A stretch of DNA of 64,000 nucleotides. Origin: Hoplostethus atlanticus. Its lineage: Eukaryota > Chordata > Actinopteri > Trachichthyiformes > Trachichthyidae. The position numbers were made by a program, and so were the translations under genes. This document shows positions 20,899 to 33,578 of this stretch, piece by piece. The notes below the pieces were generated by a model that was given only the letters and a program-made list of their open reading frames with translations, did not search any database and was not told the DNA's origin. Position 1 is the stretch's first letter. Each line of letters begins with the position of its first letter. The DNA lies in NCBI GenBank assembly GCA_034670405.1, contig JAXDDX010000312.1, positions 1 to 64,000 on the forward strand. The letters run 5' to 3'.

Positions 20899-21177
20899 TT
20901 AAGGCTGAGCTTGACTTAGCAGTTGAATGATCTGGCAAACTGAAAGTGTTTCACCATATTGGGGAAATGTCATCTCCACTCTTCTCTGCTTTCTATCGAA
21001 GCTGCGTGGACTGACAATCTCAGACTTCTTATTTTTGTTCATTACTGGACGATAGGTGGCTGAAGGTGAAACATTTTTCTCTGGCTTTTTCTCAGCCTCC
21101 CATGCTGGTCCGTAGTGTGAGAATGCCTTCAAATTTGCGTATTCTACTCCAACGCCATTTTTAGGATTGAAAATCAT
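20899..21177 (-). CDS. unrecognised protein-like open frame
   Basis: A minus-strand frame starting at ATG 21,177 runs for 92 codons and includes GVGVEYANLKAFSHYGPAWE and SFDRKQRRVEMTFPQYGE. The composition looks like ordinary protein (mixed charged and aromatic residues, no simple repeat). I know no family for it, and there is no convincing splice context. It may be a relic of a transposon ORF or chance. Confidence 0.2.
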   Translation of the reverse strand: MIFNPKNGVGVEYANLKAFSHYGPAWEAEKKPEKNVSPSATYRPVMNKNKKSEIVSPRSFDRKQRRVEMTFPQYGETLSVCQIIQLLSQAQP

Positions 21178-21829
21178 TGGCTAAAGCTTCTTGTCCATCA
21201 CATGTGGGAGTGTTGAACAGCCAACCTTGCTGGTACAACATCCTCTATCTCCACAATGACAGTGAATGATAGAACGACAGGGCAAAAGGGCTCCTTATAT
21301 AATGGGGGTTTTAGGGAAGTAGATAAGGCAAGGTCTCCAGAGGTATTTGGTGCCCGAGGTTGTGCGAGATCCTCAAAACGATAAGCCTGTCTCAGTGTCC
21401 AGCATGGACCTATGCAAGCTTGCAGATATCCAAGAGGAATCCAGGAGGTCCTGAAGTGTGGACAGTGTTTCTACATATCAGTGTAGAAACTCTGTTGTGT
21501 CCACCAGTCAAATTGTAGTTGGAGCTTTTTTGCTTCTTGGGTTGGGATAGTTTTAGTCACATAGATTGGGGTTGCGTAAATTATTTCTGTGACCTTTGCC
21601 AGGGAAGGGGTTTGTGGGAGTGAGAGCATGTGAATGAGTGGGTGTGTCTTCTATCTGTTTCCAGGCTGTTTGTGGTGTGTATGGGTGTGTCTCTTATCTG
21701 TTTCCTGGTTAGTGTTGACGTCCTCGTAGTCCCCCCTCTCTAATGATGATCTAATCTAATGATCTAATAATGAGCTGCTGTTGACGCCGCCCCACGCGGT
21801 GTGGGACACATTACATCTGGATGTCCCAC
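21178..21829. other. gene-free stretch
   Basis: No recognised gene. Two short related segments rich in GGTGTGTCT and CTATCTGTTTCC occur near 21,640-21,720. Confidence 0.35.
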
Positions 21830-22090
21830 ACAAGTGTCCTTATTGTGTCTATTCTGTGAACTCTGCTTGCTTGCCCACCCTCAGCATCTATTGCACATCT
21901 GACCATCCTGGTAGGGGATCCCTCTCTGAGTAGCCCCTCCCATGTATTTTCCAAAAAGGTTTTGTGTGAGTTTTTCCTTGAGGAGCATCATGTGTTGTCA
22001 TTTATTGTTTTCATAATGTGGACATCACATTATGAAGCCCTTTGATTCTGTAACAGTGATCAAGCGCTATACAAATAAACTTGATTTGAC
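21830..22090 (+). repeat. LINE/SINE-type 3' tail
   Basis: The stretch ends GCGCTATACAAATAAACTTG followed by ATTTGACTC. Together with AAAGGTTTTGTGTGAGTTTT about 125 bp upstream, this is the familiar end of a dispersed teleost non-LTR repeat. I did not assign the family. No ORF of the parent element is visible. Confidence 0.55.
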
Positions 22091-23785
22091 TCAGAAAGCA
22101 GTGTAAACTGCTGTTATTCACACTCATTGCAGCACATAATTAAACAGGAGGTAACCGTGGCTACTAATATAGGCTAGCAACATACAAAATATATGTTAAG
22201 TGGGACTGACTTACCATAAATTATGTAAAAGAGCATCTATTTGGCTATCTGCTGCTTCATTGATGCTCATTATCCACATGCTTTATCCACATGCTTTGCA
22301 TATATGGTGGGAGCCTTTTTAAGAGGATCCAGAGGGATTTGCACAGTACGCCTAGCCCTGATTCATGCCATTCTCTTGTATGGAGAAAATGTCATGCCAC
22401 ATTCAATTAAAAAAAATCTGTCAGTTTAATGTGGCCTTGTTTATTGGCAAAGGTACACAACCCTTAAAATATGACTCGATACCTTCTCTACCACTCTTCA
22501 ATTCAGCATACCTATAATCCACCAATTCCATTATATGTGAATTATATGTATGCTGAATCTAAGAGTGGCCATGATTACCAAGACCACACAAAAGAGAACG
22601 GCAGATTTCATGGCTACACCAGGTCAGACCTCGAGTTAGCTGGCCAGCTAGCAGGTTTAACTACTCCGAGGTTCTTCAAATACTCAAAATACTACTACTA
22701 CAAAATACAAATGTGTTTTATTGGGGTTTACTACATGTAAAAGGGATGAAGCCAAAGTTTGCTTTATTTCTGGAAGATGCCACTAGCTGTGGTTGGCTAG
22801 TAGCTAACTAAAGAGCAACTACTTGTCTTTAAGTAACCATAGTTGTCAAGTATAGCTAGCGTTAGCCCTTAGATGTTCTGTTCTCTGGTAAATTCAGCAT
22901 AAATGTGATCCACCAAGCAGCATTTATTCCAATAAAACTTTTAGAATTGGTTCACACTGGTCTTGTCTAACCCTCCATGGTGTATTTAGGTGGAAGGCTG
23001 TTGGAATAACAGGCAAACAAGTTCTACTAGTTGAATTTTCTTCAAATAGTGCTGTTTAGTGTATTAAGTGTACTGAATTTAAGAGTGGCTACTAACAATG
23101 TTGGTCATGGTGAAGTGTGTATGTTTGGTCATAAGATTAAAGATTAAATTGCCAGATATCTGAATGGAGTTTGGTGTGATGAGAGAACAGCACTTACTGG
23201 GGCTGAGCTCCTGTTAATGTTACTTTGCAGATAGTAATGTTAGCTAACTTAGCTAGTAATGCCTAATCTAAATGGTCACATAGAGTAGCTATTTATCGAT
23301 GTGTCTAGATAGAAGAAGCAAGTAGTTAGTTTCAACTACTTGAATGTCAACTGGCTTCTTGACAATATCATGCTTCTCACACAAAAAATGGAAATATTAC
23401 AATAAAACGCCAGCTGTTTTTATATATATATAAATAAATCATTTAAATAAATCAGACCTCATAACATAGAGACTTGCACAAATTGTTGGATATTACTAAG
23501 TCTTTATGCTTTTTGTAAGTTTGAATTAACAGTATTATTTACAGTTAGACTGATACAATCCAAATTCCATTCTAAATGAATTGCTTTCGTCAAATAAGGC
23601 AAAAATAATTACATTCAAGGGTCCTCTTATAATATCCTGGGTCAAGATATCTAATATCTTGGCCCTCGCCTTGACACAAAGCTTTCTGTGACTCCTGAAA
23701 AATGTTCCTGACTCGCAGCATTATAGTCCAAGAGCAGTTTGTGCTTATGAGTGCAACTCCAGCCAATTCTGCAGTATTTGGCTGC
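22091..23785. other. gene-free stretch downstream of pex10
   Basis: This lies 3' of pex10 (minus strand). Two short segments (about 22,495-22,590 and 22,895-23,100) share AATTCAGCATA, ATCCACCA and AAGAGTGGC in order and look like old direct copies. Part of it must be the pex10 3' untranslated region. I could not pick its poly(A) site with confidence. Confidence 0.4.
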
Positions 23786-26700
23786 CTAATTGTAGTTCCT
23801 CAGGTATACGAGTCTATGAGGCTGGAACTTTTCACGACACAGGGGGCACTCCGTCTGGAATAAGAAAAACACAAACGCATTTATGTCAGCGTTACAATTA
23901 CACTCGTGCAACACAGGTCCACAGTAATTTCAGTTGCCAGCAGTGGGTAGAAAACATGGGATATCAGCTTATAGCTTAAAAGTGGATTTTATAAACCTTT
24001 GTTGCAGCGATGATGCTGTATTACACACTTGATTGATTACACGTCATGTAGAATTGATCGATACTACACTGGTTGTAGCCCTTAATCTGAATTGATTGTA
24101 ATTAAACATTTTAATTAGATTTCCTTTTAAGTCAAAGTGATCTATTGTGTTGTACTATTGAGTGATACTGAAGCCATTAGTCTCTCTGACAGTTACACGC
24201 CATCTGAGTCTGACCTTGGTGTTGCACCACTCAGTGATACACTCCCAGCAGAAGAGGTGGCCACAGGGGGTGGAGGTGGAGTGCCTCCTCTCCTCTAGGC
24301 AAAGGATACAGCGGGAGGCCCGGGGAGAGGAGGTCTCTACCTGCTGGGGACTGGATACAGACACGAAGAAAGAAGCCCATCATTAAAAGTAAAGCCATGT
24401 CTTTTCATGTAGGTCACTACAATGCCTTTATGAAACAGTCCAATAGTTCTTGAAGTGGTCTTGGTATAGTGTGGACATCTGGACCACATACCATCAGTGT
24501 CTGAAGTTAAGTTTTTGGCTAACCTGCCATGGGCTGCTACACAAAAAAAAGATTACCTGCAAAGAATCATTTTTACCGACTAAAATAATAATTTAAAAAA
24601 ATAGAAATATGTCACTCTAGCCATTATCAATGCTATTAAGTGTATAGAATCAGATGCTGTGAATGTGAAACATTTGTTCTTTTTAGTGGCCTCACATCTG
24701 CTATGTGTTGGAACATGGAGACAACATTAAATTAGAGTTAGAGCAGTGTAAGGGGCAGCCGGTCAGGAGCCTAGGAACACCATTTGAGCTAATGTGCAAG
24801 CATCGTTCCCATTGACCATTTGGCGACCAGTGCTGCCTCTAGCACAAACAGGCCAGATTTAAGTCATATGTGGACTAAAGAAACCAGGCTGACCAGGTGA
24901 ATCCTGGTGAAAGCTGTGACTCCTTATTGATGTTAAATGTTAAATCCTGTTTAACATTTAACATCAATCCTCAATCCTGTTAAATCCACTTCAGTCATGA
25001 AGGGGAGATGGAGATGAAGGTGTGGAGATGTTAAAGAGGCTTTGTAGACCTCTTGACAATAATGGACATGGATTGTGCAGAATGTGTGCCACTCAACAGT
25101 AGGAAGATGGCCCTAATATTTTGTACACCAAGTGTATAATACAGTATTAGTCTTGCATCTTAGGATTTGCATGCTGTGGGTCAAAAATATATGCAGTCCT
25201 GAAACAAATCTGAAAGACTCCACCTGCAGAACAATGCCTACTGTCTCTTTCAGTCTGGGCCTGGTGCTGTACCTGAGCTTCCTGTAGAGCTTCCACTCCT
25301 GCCTAGCCCTCTGCCTCTGTCTGTAGTTGTTGATCTGCAGGGCCACAGTAATGGCCAGCTGGAGGAGGGACACGGCACCCAGCAGCCTGTAGCTGCTCCT
25401 GATGGCCCGGTCATCACCGCACACTCCCAGCACATGCAGCTAGGTACAGGCAACAGTGGAGATTAGTTTGCAATATCCTACAGTGCTGTATTGTCATTTG
25501 CTTTTTTGGCTTGAGAAGGAGGCTTTTTCTTTTTTCTTTCTTAATCAATGCCCCCTTTAATTGAAAACATGGGCCAGATTTTTTAAATGCAGCACACAAC
25601 ACCTACGTAGCTAACACCGGCCGTCCTCTTGGACAGGTGATAGAAAGCCCCGCTGATGTAGAACAGAGCCACGTGGATTCGGTGGAGGAGAGTCAGGCCC
25701 TGCTGGAGGGCAAACACTGCCGGCAGGCATGCCCTCCTCTGGGGCTCCGACAGCAGCCCGACTGCCCTCCGGATCCAGCTCTTCAGCCACCAGCCCAGAC
25801 TCCACGCCCTGGGTGCTGCCCGCCGCCGACTGCTGCTGCCTCCTCCCTGGTTCTCTTCCCCAGGTTCCAGCTCGTTCTCCAGGCACACCAGGACCTTGTC
25901 CAGGAGGTAAGGCACAAAGGTGTGGCAGAGGACCAGGAGGCCTCGTCTGACCTGGGAGGGGATCCGACGTCGGGTCGGGTCCACTTGGATGATGTTGACA
26001 TACTCCTCACCCAGAGTTTGGTAGCCTGGAGAACACAATGGTACAAATAAAAATGTTATGCTTGGGGATAATAATCATAATAATTAAGGGTGCATTAAGT
26101 AAGGTATTTGTCCCATAGCAGAAAATGATCAGGGGGTTGATATGGTTGCTGATCAATACCAAAGACTTGACAACTACTTGGCCAAGTGCTGAGATTTCTG
26201 TCTCACTTGTCTGTTTTGGAAACAACCCCTCCACTGCCACTTGCATTTTCAACTGCTCAACGATGGAAGACAGTGCTACAAGCGAGCAACCGCTGTTGCA
26301 ACCTATTTCATTTTCATGCAGGAAAAGCAAGCGATGAAGCAGTATCATTATTATTCCTCTGTTTTGCATGGTGACATATAACCTCTTCACTAGACGTTTC
26401 TGTTGGATCTCTGCTCTAATTAGCTAGCTTACTTAGCTAGCTCTATTGCAAAAATGTGACTATTACAGGGCACTGTAGAGACCACAACAAAAGTAGGAGC
26501 AGTAGTAATAGTACTAGTGATAGTAGTAGCAGCAGCAGTAGTAGTAGTAGAAGCAGCAGTAGTAGTAGTAGTAATAGTAGGGCTTGTGCATAGCATAAAG
26601 AAACCTGTCAATATACTGGAATGGTACCTACCTGAGAATGTAGTCAAACCATAGTATACAAGGTCTGACAACAGTTCTAGCTCTTTCCTCCAGTCCAGCC

Positions 26701-27385
26701 ATCTCTTGGATCCTACAGGAATCCAAGAAGAGAAAGTGAGGTGAACATAATTTATGGGAAACTGTAGCTCCAATACATGCCTTTATCTCAGTCAGTTGAA
26801 GTAGCTGAAACTAACTACTGCTTTATGCGTACAGATATGCGTAGGATCCATTCTTCATTTCGGCATACATGCAATATACGAAGCAGCACTCATTTAAATA
26901 CAATTTCATGTTTTTGGACTTGGTTCGCCTGCAATTCCAACAATCTTTTTCCACCGAACTACACCGTGGAGAGCGGCAGCGAGCAGTGCGAATCAATTCT
27001 TAAAGTTGAAATTTTATTAAATTAAGTGATGCTTGGTGTATAACGTTTTGCGGAACTCAAGGGTGGTTGCAATGAATTCCTATAGAGTCTTAAGTCTTGT
27101 TCTACGACGTGTGTACGTTTATCTACAATCAAGGTATCATTAAATTGGCCGATTTTGAAATACCATTTGGCTCGTATCGGGGATATGGAAACGACAACTA
27201 TATAGCACAGCGTAATACAATCAACATTACTAACGCAGACATCGACAGCTTACTTAACACGACCTAGACTTACCAGCAAGTGTCTGAAAAGCCTCGTTGA
27301 CGTTATTTCTCAGGAAGGATTGATAATGTTCGTCCTTTTGACTGGACCGGATTAACTGGGACTGGTTTGCAGGGACGAGAGGCAT
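23786..27385 (-). CDS. pex10: peroxisome biogenesis factor 10, RING E3 ligase
   Basis: PEX10 is a peroxisomal membrane RING ubiquitin ligase that works with PEX2 and PEX12 to ubiquitinate and recycle the import receptor PEX5. Six coding exons fit the minus strand: 27,274-27,385; 26,632-26,712; 25,607-26,025; 25,224-25,439; 24,215-24,340 (or 24,343); 23,786-23,854. All introns are GT-AG, phases 1,1,0,0,0, giving about 340 residues against 326 in human. The start [19 protein letters not shown] aligns with the human N-terminus. Exons 2-4 carry the Pex2/Pex12-type membrane domain ([56 protein letters not shown]). The C3HC4 RING spans exons 5-6: [13 protein letters not shown], then CPLC. It ends YLRNYN. 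Nothing looks broken. The start of exon 5 is ambiguous by one codon. Confidence 0.95.
24927..24967. repeat. perfect 18-bp-arm hairpin in a pex10 intron
   Basis: TTGATGTTAAATGTTAAA at 24,927-24,944 is followed by the 5-base loop TCCTG and then its exact inverse complement at 24,950-24,967. It lies in the intron between exons 4 and 5. Confidence 0.8.
26492..26580. repeat. AGT/AGC trinucleotide repeat in a pex10 intron
   Basis: About 90 bp of imperfect AGT triplets with interspersed AGC and AAT, in the intron between exons 2 and 3. Confidence 0.8.
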
Positions 27386-27644
27386 TGTAAACTAACATTA
27401 GCAGCTAACTATTTTAAGGTTACATTGTGCACACAAAGTATACATGACGATTTGAATTAAAACGGAATGATCATCGATATATATTTGCATCGATATTAAA
27501 TATAGAAAAAAAACAGTAAGTTAGCAGTCCGGAAAAGCACTAGTGTCAAGTCATCTAGACCGAGATGAAACATCCGGTCACATCCTTAAAAATAAAATCC
27601 TTATTGAGCAACGTGTTTAGAGTAATACAATGTGCAGAAGTGAC
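27386..27644 (-). promoter_or_regulatory. pex10 5' flank, probable promoter region
   Basis: This lies immediately upstream of the pex10 start codon on the minus strand. I see no TATA box or other decisive core element. The call rests only on position. Confidence 0.3.
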
Positions 27645-28103
27645 AGTCAAGTCAAGTTTATTTGTCACATGTAGTAGATACAGCAGGTGTGTTCCACACA
27701 GTGAAATACTTACTTACAAGCCCTACCTACAGTGCAAAAGAGATTAGAATCAAAATGAAGTAGAATAATATCAATAAACATAAATATATATATAAAGAAG
27801 AGTATATATAAAGTGTATAAGTACAGGATAAAGTGTATGAGTACAGGCTGGCAAATAGTATAGTTGAAGGCAATAATACACAGTACATACAAGATGTAAA
27901 TATAAAAAAATCTAAGTATAAGTCCAGGATGAATGGCAGGGGTGGGTGGTAGAGTCTGTAAGGTGCGTAGAGTCAGTGCAGGTTAGGGATGGAGTAGATC
28001 GACCGGGATGCTATCGGTCAGTTGTTCAGCAGTCTTATGGCTTAGGGGTAGAAGCTGTCTCTGAGCCTGACACCGCCTGGTAAAGAGGTCCTGTATGGCT
28101 GTA
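27645..28103 (-). repeat. dispersed non-LTR-type repeat, minus strand
   Basis: The left end holds GTCAAGTCAAGTTTATTTGT, the inverse of a (CTTGA)-type tail after a TGTGACAAATAAA-like motif. The body near 28,020-28,100 (TCAGCAGTCTTATGGCTTAG) is a sequence widely seen in fish genomes. A related tail occurs at 56,095-56,135. Family not assigned. Confidence 0.55.
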
Positions 28104-29339
28104 AATTAAAATATAGTGTTTTTGCAAAATGTTGGAATAATCCAACAGAGTATTTTGATACGATTTCTGTTAATCTAATTAAAACTCGAATACCTAATCG
28201 TCCCTTTTTTCCAGGAGTGACAAATGTTTTTATTTTGAAGGTAAAATCAACGTCCGGTATGAGCCTGGCTAACTCTGGCTAGTTTCACGCAGATCCGGAA
28301 AAACAGACGTGTTCTTCCTCTGAAAACACCGATAGCCTTGTTCTTAGCAGCTACAGCGCCACTTGGTGGTCGGAGATATTACAAGCTAACTTTTCTTTGA
28401 TGTCTATTATAAACAGATCTAGATTTGGTCTAGATTTCCTTGTAATGTGCAACTCTTTCATCTTCTAATCCATGTCATGTTACTGATAACAAGACATTTG
28501 TAAGGGATCCCATGATAGATCTTTATTTATGGGTTCACCGATGAATGTTAAATTTGCAAATTGTATCTATTCAGAGCCATGCTGGGAATGTTTTTCATTT
28601 TATTCCATTTTCACTTATCCCCATTCTCATTGAGATCAAGATCTGTTTTTCAAGAGAGACCTGAGAACAAAAGCACCGCTAAAAATGATAGATGAATAAT
28701 AAAATGCAATTCAGTCGAACAGCCACATACTGGGATTTACATTAGTAAAAGCAATTGCATGCAATAATTGGTCAAAATGTAATAAAAATGTTCCCCTAAA
28801 TTGGTGGAAAATGTAATTAAACCTGTCAACGTGATAAATTACCAGATAATGTAAATACATCACTGATATTATATATATATATATATTTTTAAAGTTACAC
28901 CCCTTGCAATGTAATAATTGCTGGTTAATGGAAAGCTATTATCACTACATTATAACATATTACAAAATCTGGTTTTATTACATTTTTGCCTCACTTTAGA
29001 GGGACATTTTATCCGATTTTGACAAGTTATTAACATTAGATTGCAGATATTACATTATCAGTTGCAATGCACTCTTTTCCACTTGTTAAGTGCATTCATT
29101 CATCCATTCATACCCCGGGCAACTGTGTTGTAATCGACCTGAAAAGTTGCAGAACCAGTTTCTTTGTCTGCTCAGCCAGGCTCCCTGAGCCAACTAGGTG
29201 TGCTGTACCCGTTATGGTGCACATCTCTTTAGAAGTGCACTTAATATCCACCCTTTACAAAGGGTGAAAAAGCTATCAACCCTCTGACAGCCTTAACAGA
29301 AAAACTTAAAAGGGCCGACCGGCTGACAGACCAGGAAAT
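28104..29339. other. gene-free stretch between pex10 and the right-hand region
   Basis: AT-rich DNA with an (AT)n run at 28,869-28,886. No ORF or RNA gene is visible. Confidence 0.4.
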
Positions 29340-29524
29340 TGAACTTTGCTCGCAGCTTGAGAGGAGGAGGTGGGGTTTTCCTTCTCCTCCTCCTCCCTCA
29401 ACACTGGAAGCTACTTGTGACTTGTTGTAGATGGAAGGTGGATGGTGTGGGGAGCGCTTGCTGCTCGGACTAAACCACTGAGGACCACTGGGGGGGGGGG
29501 GAGAGTCTGGGATCTACAGAGGTA
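29340..29524 (+). other. possible untranslated first exon
   Basis: A GC- and purine-rich block ends in GATCTACAGAG|GTAAGAC, a strong-looking splice donor. It contains only a 16-codon ATG frame, so it would be a 5' untranslated exon if transcribed. It lies about 2 kb from the pex10 start in divergent orientation. This is weak evidence: position and one donor. Confidence 0.2.
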
Positions 29525-29620
29525 AGACACAACTGACTGTATGTACAGTATGGTTCCACTACATGTAGGCTTCGGAAGTCTCAACTCTAGCTATGCAACT
29601 TGTTGGTTTGGCGCGCTTCA

Positions 29621-29910
29621 ACCTAGGTTTCGACCGATATGGGTTTTTGAAGGCCGATACTGAGGTGTTTTGATTGAAGCTGCCGTAGCTGATATTTTGT
29701 GGCAATATTCTCTGTAAATCGGACCAAGGCCTCTGAAAGACCATACAGACCATCACAGGACACTAAAACTCTGCATTGACATTATTATTATTATGATGAT
29801 GACAATATAATAACATATTCATATGCATCCTATCAGAGATGGACGACACAGACTGCACCAGATGCCATTTTTAATAAAAAGACAATATTGGCCCCAGATA
29901 TCGGTAATCA
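29621..29910. repeat. dispersed GATATCGG repeat, copy A
   Basis: Starts CCTAGGTTTCGACCGATATG and ends near GCCCCAGATATCGG. It contains the family landmarks GGTTTTTGAAGGCCGATAC, a CACTAAAACTCT block, a TATCAGAGATGGAC block and TTTTTAATAAAA. Other pieces occur at eight more places in the window. Confidence 0.65.
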
Positions 29911-30115
29911 TACAGTATCCGAATGAAACTTGTGTTAGTTATAATCATTGTAAGTAAATAGGATAAAATAATGCTTAATGATGTCCACATTAGCTGTGTG
30001 TGGGTGGCTGTTTGCAAAGAGGCATCCTTAAAGGACTCCACACACACATACACACACAATTGGAAGGAACCATACTGAACACCGGCTGACGAGATAGAGA
30101 GCAAGTTGTTTCCAT

Positions 30116-30845
30116 AATAGAGTGGTGCAGGAATGAGTCCTAAAACCAGGAACCAGTTAGCATTTTTGCACTTCCGGTTCCCTCGTCTCTAAGCCTATGG
30201 GTTTTTTGAATGGGTTTTTGGTTAGATGCCTGAAATAAGGTCTGTGGTTAACACAAGCTTAAGAGGTTTTCATGTTTTGTTCTACGACAGAAAATACGTC
30301 AGTAAATACCCCACTCGTGAATTTTGAAGCTTTTACGTGTCTTAAAAAAGGCGGTTGCTAACAAGTGGCTAAATGAGACTACAGAGGTTGTCGGGGACAT
30401 TAAGCACCATCACGCCAAACACGGTAACTCATCTACTCACTAGTCCGCCTTTACAGCCTCTAGTTGTGTTTATACTCGCGCTCTTCCAAACTATTCTAAC
30501 TCAAACTTTCCAACTTGTAGATTTATCAATTTATAGTATTTTTAGTGGTGGTGACGTTGAAGTCATGCGACTGTGGTGTAGTTCGCTTATAGCCTAACGT
30601 TAGCTTTTTACTTCTTGCGATTGCATTTACACTTCAAAAATCATAAAAGTGGTGTTCATTTGTGAAGATTATCTTGCTGAACAAAACGTGTAAGTATCAT
30701 AAACTTTTGTTTGCCACAGAGCTTATTTTCTGCAATAATCCAAAATCCAATGCAAAAATCCCATTGGCCTTTTGTCGAGGGAACCAGGGCGATGCAAACT
30801 TCCGGGTTAGCCTACAAAAATACGTCATCCCTGCACCACTCTATT
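30116..30845. mobile_element. short inverted-repeat DNA element, TA-flanked
   Basis: AATAGAGTGGTGCAGGAATGA at the left is matched by the inverse of TCATCCCTGCACCACTCTATT at the right. The 730-bp body has no transposase. TA precedes and follows the GAGTGGTGCAG termini, which would fit a Tc1/mariner-type or similar element. The superfamily is not certain. Confidence 0.6.
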
Positions 30846-32778
30846 ACCTCACCTGTTTACCATGCAGCATTAAACACACACTGTCTGGGATTCAGTCTGA
30901 ACCCTTGTGGGGGTCCAACAGGTTCTCGATGGGGGTTCCAGGAGTCCTTGAAGAGGTTTCAGGGTTTTCATGTGTATGTCAGATGTTTTTCTCAGAGTTG
31001 TGAAGTCGGACACTCGCCTTGTGTGTTCATGTGCTTTTGCTGGGGGTTGGGGGCGTTCAAGTGGTACTTCCTGAAACTTGCATATCCCATGCGAACGCAC
31101 AACAAATCTGAAATCCGGGGTCCGGTGTGTGTCTATTTGGACTTTAGAACAGTTGAGAGGCCCCGCCCTAGAGTATAATGTTCCACTCTGACTGTTTGAA
31201 GACAGGGAACACGCATGGTGCCGTATGACTTTTTTACGAGGCCGTCATGTAAAACAAACAGGAGTTTTCATGGGGCTGATAGGACTGTGCACACTCAGAA
31301 GACAAGCACTCCATGCAGCTCAGTTAGACGCTTCTTAAGGAGAGGCAATTTGATGTGTTGAATATGAACACAAGTAACTAACACTTGTATTATATGTGTT
31401 TTATGATTTTTTTATTTCATTTGTATTCCAAGTAGCTGATATTTCATGGATTTGCATAGCAGTTAGAACAGTTTCTCCCTCGGCGGATAAAGTCAGAGAG
31501 CATTTTCCTGTTTTATTCTGTTGGTAATTTACAGAGGGATTTGTAAAACAATTATTTTGGATGGTTAGAAAATATTATGTACATGGAGAAAATACCCCAT
31601 CAAATAGAAATGAGAAAAGATATCAAAAAGGCCTCTGTAAATAACCAGCTATTGTTAATATCTACCGGTTGAAAAACGTGTTGTTTTTTAGATAATTTTG
31701 TGCTTGGTGTACTTGAAGAAGCTGGTATGAAAACGTATGAATCAACTATTTATATTTATTTTTTATTATTTTTGATGATTGGCGTGTATATTTAATAAAA
31801 CTACAGTAGTTATAGGAGAAAAATATTATAACGTCTCATTGACTGTTTTAACCTGCCCTGCCTGGCCTTATACCTAGTGCAGCTACTGCCTACATGTCAA
31901 TCATTGCTGCGTATGTGGACCTCCAGCCTCCTGAAAATGATGGTGGTTAACGTCACCGACAAGAACACTCAGTAACACAATTAAATGACTTTGATACTTA
32001 ATTTGGCGCCTTTGGATGCTGTTATTTCAATTTACTCGCTACAATGTGTGTGTGTGGTTTGTCTCCGTAACACAACCAACCATTCATTACTTTAGACAAC
32101 CTAAAGCAGCTTACACAGTGAGCAGAGAGAATAACAGTGGTTCACGTGCGTAATTACCTACCGCGGCACGTCCCCTTAATGGCGGCAAGTTCGAACATGA
32201 CGGAAACATTAAAGCATTAAAGAGCGCTCTTTGAATATGTCACAGAGGGAATATCATTAACCTACGGCAAACATAAAAAACTGCACGCTCTCGGCGTCTC
32301 TACAACTTTGGACCATACTTCCTGACCTTTTCATTGCCGCAATGTATTCCTTCCCCCCCTCCATAACAATTCTTAATTTCGTCTCGTGCATCTGGTTGTG
32401 AGTCTGTACGACCTTTTCAAAACACGCTGGCCATGCTGACTCGTCTGGACGGGCTGTATAGAAATGCAAACCGAATCTGACTTGGAAATGAGCCATGAGA
32501 AAAAACGTCCCTTTTGACTGTCAAATTGGGTCTCCAAGGAACTTTTTTGTAAGAATTTATTTTGTTTTTAGATCCAGGATAGCTTTGCTGCGCACACATG
32601 CTTCACGCGCTTCTAAAAGTCTGGGGGATTTAACAGAGAATATCATGGCCTCGTTTTAGGGAGAGTTTGCTCATGTGTACAAATCCTCAACATGCCCACA
32701 GCCAGTTTGCCCATCCTTAAATCGGTTGGACAAAACAGTCATATACCCCACCTTCCCAGGTAAGGTAAAGACATTTCT
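30846..32778. other. gene-free stretch
   Basis: No gene recognised. Several minor open frames have no protein-family content. Confidence 0.4.
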
Positions 32779-32779
32779 A

Positions 32780-32810
<31 letters not shown>

Positions 32811-32824
32811 TCTCTTTCTTTCTA
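32779..32824. repeat. CT microsatellite
   Basis: About 40 bp of (CT)n with one interruption, ending in TTTCTTTCTAG. Confidence 0.85.
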
Positions 32825-33174
32825 GGTTTTGCCCTCACATGTTCAGTCTTTTCATTGAGCAGCAAACGCCCACTCTAAGGCAAAGCTCTTTCAAATGTCA
32901 ACCTATGTAATGCTGCATTCAGGTCCTATGGGGAAGATGGTAGATATGAGCTTCACGCAAGAAAATACCATTCACCTCAACTTTTAGATGGTAAACACTA
33001 CTTGGGAACCCCGACTTGTCAACAGGGAAATACCTGTATGGTATATTTTGGGAATGATATATTAATTTCAAATAAAATCAACACATTTCATCACAAGGCA
33101 TTTCTTAAAATGCCACAACAAGAACACAGCTGAGTTTTTTGGTTGACATTGCAATGTTTGGTTTGCTGTAAAAC

Positions 33175-33362
33175 TGGGATGGGCAACCATGTGCCACGGA
33201 GTGGCCGAGAGTCCACAGATTTTCACTCCAACCAGACACAACAGCAGCTGATTTCACTGGTTAGTTCCTCCTCTCTGGCTGAATCGCCAGCCGTATCGTT
33301 TGCGTTGGAATGAACAACCCTGCAGACTCTCGGTCCTTTATGGTTGCCTATCCCTGCCATAA
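33175..33362. repeat. dispersed repeat, related to 55,800-55,978
   Basis: Shares GGCAACCATGTGCCA-like, TTTTCACTCCAACCA-like and CAGCTGATTTCAC blocks in order with the sequence at 55,800-55,978. Two copies of one dispersed fish repeat. Family not assigned. Confidence 0.55.
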
Positions 33363-33509
33363 AACGCGTGTGTGTTAAGCGTTCTTTCCCGTGTGACATG
33401 AGCGCAGCGTCACCAGGCGTCTGACAGGCTTCGGGAACGTGGGTGTAGGTGAACAGATCTGAACGGGTCAAAGGCTGTAAGTCTGAAGTCAGCATGCATC
33501 TGTACTCCA

Positions 33510-33578
33510 CTCTCTCTCTCTCTCTGCTCAGTAAGGAAGTCACGCTTTATCAACACCCCCCCACACACACACACACAC
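33510..33578. repeat. CT and CA microsatellites
   Basis: (CT)n at 33,510-33,525 and (CA)n at 33,562-33,578. Confidence 0.8.

Noticed and set aside
24162-24386. Plus-strand frame opposite the pex10 RING exon
   Set aside because: It is the antisense of a well-supported exon.
30662-31178. Open frames of 113 and 155 codons on the plus strand
   Set aside because: They overlap in different frames, cross a transposon end and have no family content.
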